Shown: piece after piece, positions 59,335-64,000 of the stretch
Layout of the letters: each line of letters starts with the position of its first letter
Numbering within the stretch: the first letter of the stretch is position 1
Assembly: GCF_000631985.1 (NCBI RefSeq)
Contig: NZ_JFYN01000012.1
Coordinates: 434,001-498,000, forward strand
Direction of reading: 5' to 3'
Origin: Pseudomonas sp. RIT288
GTDB taxonomy: Bacteria > Pseudomonadota > Gammaproteobacteria > Pseudomonadales > Pseudomonadaceae
DNA length: 64,000 nt
The notes under the pieces: model-generated
Told to the model about the DNA's origin: nothing
The model's input: only the letters and a program-made list of their open reading frames with translations
Databases searched by the model: none
Made by a program: the position numbers and the translations under genes

Positions 59335-60066
59335 GTGAGCTCAGTCAACAAGTCGATATTGTTGGTCGATGACGACCAGGAAATACGCGAGTTGCTGGAA
59401 ACCTATCTGACCCGCGCCGGGTTTCAGGTGCGGGCCACGGCCGATGGCGCCAGTTTTCGCCTGGCACTCAACGAGGCGCCGAGCGATCTGGTGATCCTCG
59501 ATGTGATGCTGCCCGATGAAGACGGTTTCAGCCTGTGCCGCTGGGTGCGCCAGCATCCGCGTCAGGCGCAGGTGCCGATCATCATGCTCACCGCCAGTTC
59601 CGACGAAGCCGACCGGGTGATCGGGCTGGAACTCGGCGCTGACGACTACCTCGGCAAACCTTTCAGCCCCCGCGAACTGCAAGCCCGAATCAAGGCGTTG
59701 CTGCGGCGGGCGCAGTTCGGCCAGGAACGCAGCGGCAGCGACGTGCTGGCCTTCGACGAGTGGCGGCTGGACATGGTCAGCCATCGACTGTTCCACACCG
59801 ACGGCGAAGAAGTGATTCTCTCCGGTGCCGACTTCGCGCTGCTGAAGTTGTTTCTCGATCATCCGCAGGAAATCCTCGACCGCGACACCATCGGTAATGC
59901 CACCCGTGGCCGTGACCTGATGCCGCTCGACCGGATTGTCGACATGGCCGTCAGCCGCTTGCGTCAGCGCCTGCGCGACACGGAAAAACCGCCGCGCCTG
60001 ATCCGCACCGTGCGCGGCAGTGGCTACCAACTGGCAGCCAATGTGGTTGCCGGCAATGCTCACTGA
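59335..60066 (+). CDS. gltR: Two-component response regulator GltR
   Basis: A 243-residue OmpR-class regulator. The receiver domain (~7-122) has the acidic pocket DDD12-14, phospho-acceptor Asp56 (LDVMLP) and Lys in GKPFSP; the winged-helix DNA-binding domain (~135-235) ends RLIRTVRGSGYQLAA. In Pseudomonas, GltR represses/controls glucose transport and peripheral genes with GtrS. GTG start. It overlaps the gtrS start by 11 bp. Confidence 0.94.
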   Translation: MSSVNKSILLVDDDQEIRELLETYLTRAGFQVRATADGASFRLALNEAPSDLVILDVMLPDEDGFSLCRWVRQHPRQAQVPIIMLTASSDEADRVIGLELGADDYLGKPFSPRELQARIKALLRRAQFGQERSGSDVLAFDEWRLDMVSHRLFHTDGEEVILSGADFALLKLFLDHPQEILDRDTIGNATRGRDLMPLDRIVDMAVSRLRQRLRDTEKPPRLIRTVRGSGYQLAANVVAGNAH

Positions 60067-61525
60067 GTCGCTGCGCAGGCTTGCCGGCAAAGTGCCGGTG
60101 CCGCGTTCGCTGCTCGGGCGGATGCTGCTGCTGACCCTGTTGGCGGTGTTGTTTGCACAGACGTTGTCGAGCGTGATCTGGGTCTCGCAACTGCGTGCCA
60201 CCCAGCTTGAAGGCCTGGTCACCAGCGCCCGCAGCCTTGCCCATTCGATGACCGCCAGCGTCAGTTATTTCCGCTCGCTGCCAGTGGCTTACCGGCCGCT
60301 GGTGCTCGACCAGTTGCGCAGCATGGGCGGCACCCGTTTCGTGGTGACGCTCAACGACAAACCGTTGGGTATGGACGTGTTACCGATTACCCCGCGCAAG
60401 GCTGCGGTGATTCAAGCGGTGGATGAAGTACTGCGCCAGTCGCTGGGCCATGACACTGATATCTCGGTGACCTTCGTCAGCCCCGAGGATCTGCGGATCT
60501 TCAATGCCGGGCTGAAGCTCGATGAGCTGCCGCGCTCCTGGGCGCATTACGCGCTGACTCTGGAACCGGTGAATCCGCCGGTGCTGGTCACGCAGATTCA
60601 AATGGCCCCGGGCGAATGGCTGTACATCGCCTCGTTGCTGCCCGAACCCTACACCAGTCTCGAAGAGCAAGGCCTGCCGGCGCAGCAGGTGTGGTTCATC
60701 GTCCTCACCAGCGGCTTCTTGCTGTTGTTCATCGGCTTGCTGGTGCACTGGCAGAGCCGGCCGCTCAAGCGTCTGGCGCGGGCGGCGCGGGATCTGTCGC
60801 TGGGCGCCGATGTCGAGCCGGTGGCCGAGGGCGGCGGCAGTGAGGTGGTGGAAGTGGGCCGTGCGTTCAATACCATGCGCGAGCGTATCAGCCGCTACCT
60901 GACCGAACGCAGCCAGTTGTTCAGCGCGATTTCCCATGACCTGCGCACGCCGATCACCCGTCTGCGTTTGCGTGTCGAACTGCTCGAAGACGAGAAGCTG
61001 CAAGCCAAGTTCGGTCGCGATCTGGATGAGTTGGAGTTGCTGGTAAAGGGCGCGCTGCAATGCGTGAAAGACACCGACATCCACGAGAACATCGAGCCGG
61101 TGGATCTCAATCATGTGCTCGACTGTCTGGTGGAGCCGTATCTGGCGCCCCACGGCAATGGCCGCGTGACCCAGCAAGGCAAGGCGCTGGCGGCGTATCC
61201 GGGCAAGCCTCTGGCGTTGAAGCGCTGCATCGGCAATCTGATCGACAACGCGTTGAAGTACGGGCAAACCGCGCATTTGCACATCGACGACGATGAGCGC
61301 GCGTTTGTCCTGCACGTCGACGATGAAGGCCCGGGTGTGCCGGAGCAACGGCTGGAGCAGGTGTTCGAGCCGCACTTTCGGTTGGCCGGGCAACAGCAGG
61401 GTTATGGTCTCGGTTTGGGCATTGCGCGCAACATTGCCCACAGCCATGGCGGCGAGGTGACGCTGCAGAATTTGCGTGAGGGTGGGTTGCGGGTGACCCT
61501 GCAGTTGCCGCGCAGTGTTGACTGA
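60056..61525 (+). CDS. gtrS: Sensor histidine kinase GtrS
   Basis: A 489-residue membrane kinase: TM1 (~22-44), a periplasmic sensor (~45-210), TM2 (~215-237), HAMP, then the kinase core with His294 in SAISHDLRTPITRLRLR, the N box IGNLIDNALKYG and G boxes DEGPGVPE and GYGLGLGIARNIAHSHGG. Pseudomonas GtrS senses 2-ketogluconate/6-phosphogluconate and phosphorylates GltR. I choose ATG 60056 (MLTESLRRLAGK), inside the gltR end, over an ATG at 60020. Confidence 0.93.
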   Translation: MLTESLRRLAGKVPVPRSLLGRMLLLTLLAVLFAQTLSSVIWVSQLRATQLEGLVTSARSLAHSMTASVSYFRSLPVAYRPLVLDQLRSMGGTRFVVTLNDKPLGMDVLPITPRKAAVIQAVDEVLRQSLGHDTDISVTFVSPEDLRIFNAGLKLDELPRSWAHYALTLEPVNPPVLVTQIQMAPGEWLYIASLLPEPYTSLEEQGLPAQQVWFIVLTSGFLLLFIGLLVHWQSRPLKRLARAARDLSLGADVEPVAEGGGSEVVEVGRAFNTMRERISRYLTERSQLFSAISHDLRTPITRLRLRVELLEDEKLQAKFGRDLDELELLVKGALQCVKDTDIHENIEPVDLNHVLDCLVEPYLAPHGNGRVTQQGKALAAYPGKPLALKRCIGNLIDNALKYGQTAHLHIDDDERAFVLHVDDEGPGVPEQRLEQVFEPHFRLAGQQQGYGLGLGIARNIAHSHGGEVTLQNLREGGLRVTLQLPRSVD

Positions 61526-61534
61526 TACCGCCCC

Positions 61535-61627
61535 TGTGGCGAGGGAGCTTGCTCCCGCTGGACTGCGCAGCAGGCCGTCTTTTGGGTGCCGCTTCGCGTC
61601 ACAGCGGGAGCAAGCTCCCTCGCCACA
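61535..61627. repeat. Palindromic repeat (family C)
   Basis: TGTGGCGAGGGAGCTTGCTC and its complement, the same element as at 49291, lie between gtrS and the isomerase gene. Confidence 0.88.
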
Positions 61628-61739
61628 AGTAATATGTGAATGTCACGAGCCGGTGACAAACCCCGCCCCCTTCGTTACAAGCCCACCCTGGCCCGTTGTT
61701 TAGACTGCCCGCAGTCATAACAACAAAAAAGGGCCACTC

Positions 61740-62999
61740 ATGGACACCTTTCACCCAGGCTTCAGCAGTTGGCTGAACGCCCCTGCGCACCAGCAATGGC
61801 TCGCCGACGAAGGTCTGCGCCTGCTGGCGTTCGCCAAGGCTGCAAAACTGCCCGAAGGCTTCGGCAACCTCGACGAACGCGGTCGTTTGCCGCCGAACGC
61901 GCAAGCCGAAACCATGAACACCGCGCGCATGACCCACAGTTTTGCCATGGCCCATATTCAGGGCCTGCCGGGGTTTGCCGAACTGGTCGATCACGGCATC
62001 GCGGCCCTGCGCGGGCCGCTGCGGGATGCGCTGCATGGTGGCTGGTTTGCGGTCGCCGAACATCGCGATGGCAACACCGGCAAGAACGCCTATCTGCATG
62101 CCTTTGTCGCGCTCGCGGCCAGCTCTGCGGTGGTCGCGCAGCGTCCCGGCGCCCAAGCGCTGCTGGATGACGCCATCGACATCATCGACACGTATTTCTG
62201 GAGCGAAGAAGAGGGCGCCATGCGCGAATTCTTCAATCGCGACTGGCGCGAAGAAGAGGCCTATCGCGGCGCCAACAGCAACATGCACGCCACCGAAGCG
62301 TTCCTCGCGCTGGCCGATGTCACTGAAGATCCGCGTTGGCTGGTGCGTGCGCAACGCATCGTCGAGCGGGTGATCCATGGTCACGCTGCCGCCAATGGCT
62401 ACAGGGTGATTGAGCACTTCGACCGCGACTGGCAACCGCTGCGCGAGTACAACCACGACAACCCGGCCGACGGTTTCCGCCCTTACGGCACCACTCCCGG
62501 CCACGGTTTCGAGTGGGCGCGGCTGCTGCTGCACCTCGAAGCGGCGCGGGTTCAGGCCGGAATGCTCACGCCCGGCTGGCTGGCGACCGATGCGCAAAAA
62601 CTCTTCGAGCAGAACTGCCGTCACGGCTGGGACGTCGATGGCGCCCCGGGGATTGTCTACACCCTCGACTGGGACAATAAAGCCGTGGTGCGTCATCGCT
62701 TGCACTGGACCCATGCCGAGGCCAGCGCGGCGGCCAGCGCTCTGCTCAAACGCACCGGTGATGCGCAATACGAAACCTGGTACCGGCGGTTCTGGGAATT
62801 CTGTGAGGGCCATTTCATCGATCGCTGTGACGGTAGCTGGCATCACGAACTCGATCCGCAAAACCGCCCGAGCGCCGATATCTGGCCGGGCAAACCCGAT
62901 CTGTATCATGCCTGGCAGGCGGTACTGATCCCTCGTCTACCCTTGTCACCGAGTATGGCAACGGCTCTGGCGCAAATATCCCGGGCTGTTCCTGTGTAA
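61740..62999 (+). CDS. AGE-family sugar epimerase/isomerase (mannose isomerase-like)
   Basis: A 419-residue (alpha/alpha)6-barrel enzyme of the N-acylglucosamine 2-epimerase/YihS group. Visible are NTARMTHSFAMAHIQG (catalytic His-rich start), GANSNMHATEAFLALAD, TPGHGFEWARLLLHLE and LYHAWQAVLIPRLP, matching the conserved Arg/His/Glu positions of mannose/sulfoquinovose isomerases. Between gtrS and the glucose ABC genes it may turn mannose into fructose or interconvert hexoses; the substrate is not proven. AAAGGG precedes the ATG. Confidence 0.85.
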   Translation: MDTFHPGFSSWLNAPAHQQWLADEGLRLLAFAKAAKLPEGFGNLDERGRLPPNAQAETMNTARMTHSFAMAHIQGLPGFAELVDHGIAALRGPLRDALHGGWFAVAEHRDGNTGKNAYLHAFVALAASSAVVAQRPGAQALLDDAIDIIDTYFWSEEEGAMREFFNRDWREEEAYRGANSNMHATEAFLALADVTEDPRWLVRAQRIVERVIHGHAAANGYRVIEHFDRDWQPLREYNHDNPADGFRPYGTTPGHGFEWARLLLHLEAARVQAGMLTPGWLATDAQKLFEQNCRHGWDVDGAPGIVYTLDWDNKAVVRHRLHWTHAEASAAASALLKRTGDAQYETWYRRFWEFCEGHFIDRCDGSWHHELDPQNRPSADIWPGKPDLYHAWQAVLIPRLPLSPSMATALAQISRAVPV

Positions 63000-63117
63000 C
63001 CATGTGGTGACATTTGCGCGTCCCTTCGTTACCTGCGAAGGGAATTGCCCTGTTTAAACTCCTGTGCAGCGCAAGCACCAGACTTGCATGCATAACAACA
63101 AGAAAGGTACATCTCAG

Positions 63118-64000
63118 ATGAATGCGATTTCTCGCCTCGCTACTGTCATTTCTGTCGCCTCCCTGTTCCCGCTCGCAATTCTGCCTCTCAGTGTTTCCGC
63201 TGCCGAATCCAAAGGTTCGGTCGAAGTCGTGCACTGGTGGACGTCCGGTGGCGAAAAAGCCGCTGTCGATGTGCTCAAGGCGCAAGTTGAAAAAGACGGT
63301 TTCACCTGGAAAGACGGCGCTGTCGCCGGCGGTGGCGGTGCCACGGCCATGACCGTACTGAAAAGCCGCGCTGTTGCCGGCAATCCGCCGGGCGTCGCCC
63401 AGATCAAGGGCCCGGACATCCAGGAATGGGCATCCACCGGTCTGCTCGATACCGATGTCCTGAAGGACGTGGCCAAAGAAGAGAAGTGGGACGGCCTGCT
63501 CGACAAGAAAGTCTCCGATACCGTGAAGTACGACGGTGATTACGTGGCCGTACCGGTGAACATTCACCGCGTGAACTGGCTGTGGATCAACCCGGAAGTC
63601 TTCAAGAAAGCCGGCATCACCAAGAACCCGACCACCCTCGAAGAATTCTACGCCGCTGGCGACAAGCTCAAGGCTGCGGGTTTCATCCCGCTGGCTCACG
63701 GCGGTCAGCCTTGGCAGGACAGCACTGTGTTCGAAGCCGTGGTGCTTTCGGTCATGGGCGTTGATGGTTACAAGAAAGCCCTGGTCGATCTGGACAACAA
63801 AGCGCTGACCGGTCCGGAAATGGTCAAGGCGCTGACCGAGCTGAAGAAAGTCGCGACCTACATGGACGCCGACGGCAAGGGTCAGGACTGGAACCTGGAA
63901 GCGGCCAAGGTCATCAACGGCAAGGCCGGCATGCAGATCATGGGTGACTGGGCCAAGTCCGAATGGACCGCGGCCAAGAAAGTCGCCGGCAAGGACTATG
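63118..64000 (+). CDS. gtsA: Glucose/mannose ABC transporter substrate-binding protein (3' end outside window)
   Basis: The first 294 residues of a periplasmic family 1 sugar-binding protein. The signal peptide is [28 protein letters not shown], cut before [21 protein letters not shown]. Family traits are [34 protein letters not shown] and [30 protein letters not shown] precedes ATG 63118. The location after gltR-gtrS fits the gtsABCD glucose transporter. The gene runs off the right edge without a stop. Confidence 0.93.
   Translation, partial: MNAISRLATVISVASLFPLAILPLSVSAAESKGSVEVVHWWTSGGEKAAVDVLKAQVEKDGFTWKDGAVAGGGGATAMTVLKSRAVAGNPPGVAQIKGPDIQEWASTGLLDTDVLKDVAKEEKWDGLLDKKVSDTVKYDGDYVAVPVNIHRVNWLWINPEVFKKAGITKNPTTLEEFYAAGDKLKAAGFIPLAHGGQPWQDSTVFEAVVLSVMGVDGYKKALVDLDNKALTGPEMVKALTELKKVATYMDADGKGQDWNLEAAKVINGKAGMQIMGDWAKSEWTAAKKVAGKDY

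Overview
The window is GC-rich core chromosome of a fluorescent Pseudomonas (P. fluorescens/P. putida-like). Evidence for this is the gene content (secA-argJ, aspS-yebC-ruvCAB-ybgC-tolQRAB-pal-cpoB, queE-queC-tRNA-Lys-nadA, gcv operon with its TyrR-like activator, arcDABC, gap/edd-glk-gltR-gtrS-gts) and the many REP-type palindromes of the kind typical of this group. I see no transposase, phage, integrase, CRISPR array or defence island. Essentially all protein genes belong to known families.

Layout. 1-4400: end of secA, argJ, a GST, a Nudix-ThiE-like fusion and a convergent ATP:cobalamin adenosyltransferase. 4400-9200: a minus-strand panE-histidine kinase-adenosyltransferase unit, yajQ behind a leader with a terminator-like hairpin, and mscS. 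9200-14400: an OprD-family porin, an 870-bp gap, a HIT protein with slyX, a membrane-anchored cold-shock protein, a Dps-like ferritin, a ribbon-helix-helix protein and a small zinc-ribbon protein. 14400-28120: aspS, yebC, the RuvABC resolvasome, the Tol-Pal envelope machinery, queuosine genes, tRNA-Lys(UUU) and nadA. 28200-29400: an RDD membrane protein and a small cold-shock protein.

29400-37500 (minus strand): glycine use. gcsR encodes a sigma-54 activator; gcvH-gcvP-sdaA-gcvT follow. The control region holds three 18-bp GcsR-like sites and a GG-N10-GC sigma-54 promoter. An array of 12 octamers lies between gcvP and sdaA. 37600-46500: a DUF5064 protein, the arginine deiminase operon arcDABC (with a possible ANR box), a second, divergent arcD, and a CoA-transferase whose domain order looks circularly permuted. 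46550-49060: a chemoreceptor gene whose last 141 bp have been duplicated, with a REP, as a 253-bp tandem repeat. 49400-55140: ybaN, then a haem-uptake cell-surface-signalling locus (ECF sigma, FecR-type regulator, TonB-dependent haem receptor, haem oxygenase) with a perfect Fur palindrome and a bipartite motif shared by the receptor and haem-oxygenase promoters. 55150-64000: glucose catabolism, with gap divergent from edd-glk-gltR-gtrS across two HexR boxes, then an AGE-family sugar isomerase and the start of the glucose ABC transporter gene gtsA, cut by the window end.

The strongest observations beyond routine annotation are the shared hemO/receptor promoter motif, the permuted CoA-transferase, the yajQ leader hairpin, the 253-bp chemoreceptor-tail duplication, the octamer array in the gcv operon, the membrane-tethered cold-shock domain and several unexplained perfect dyads.
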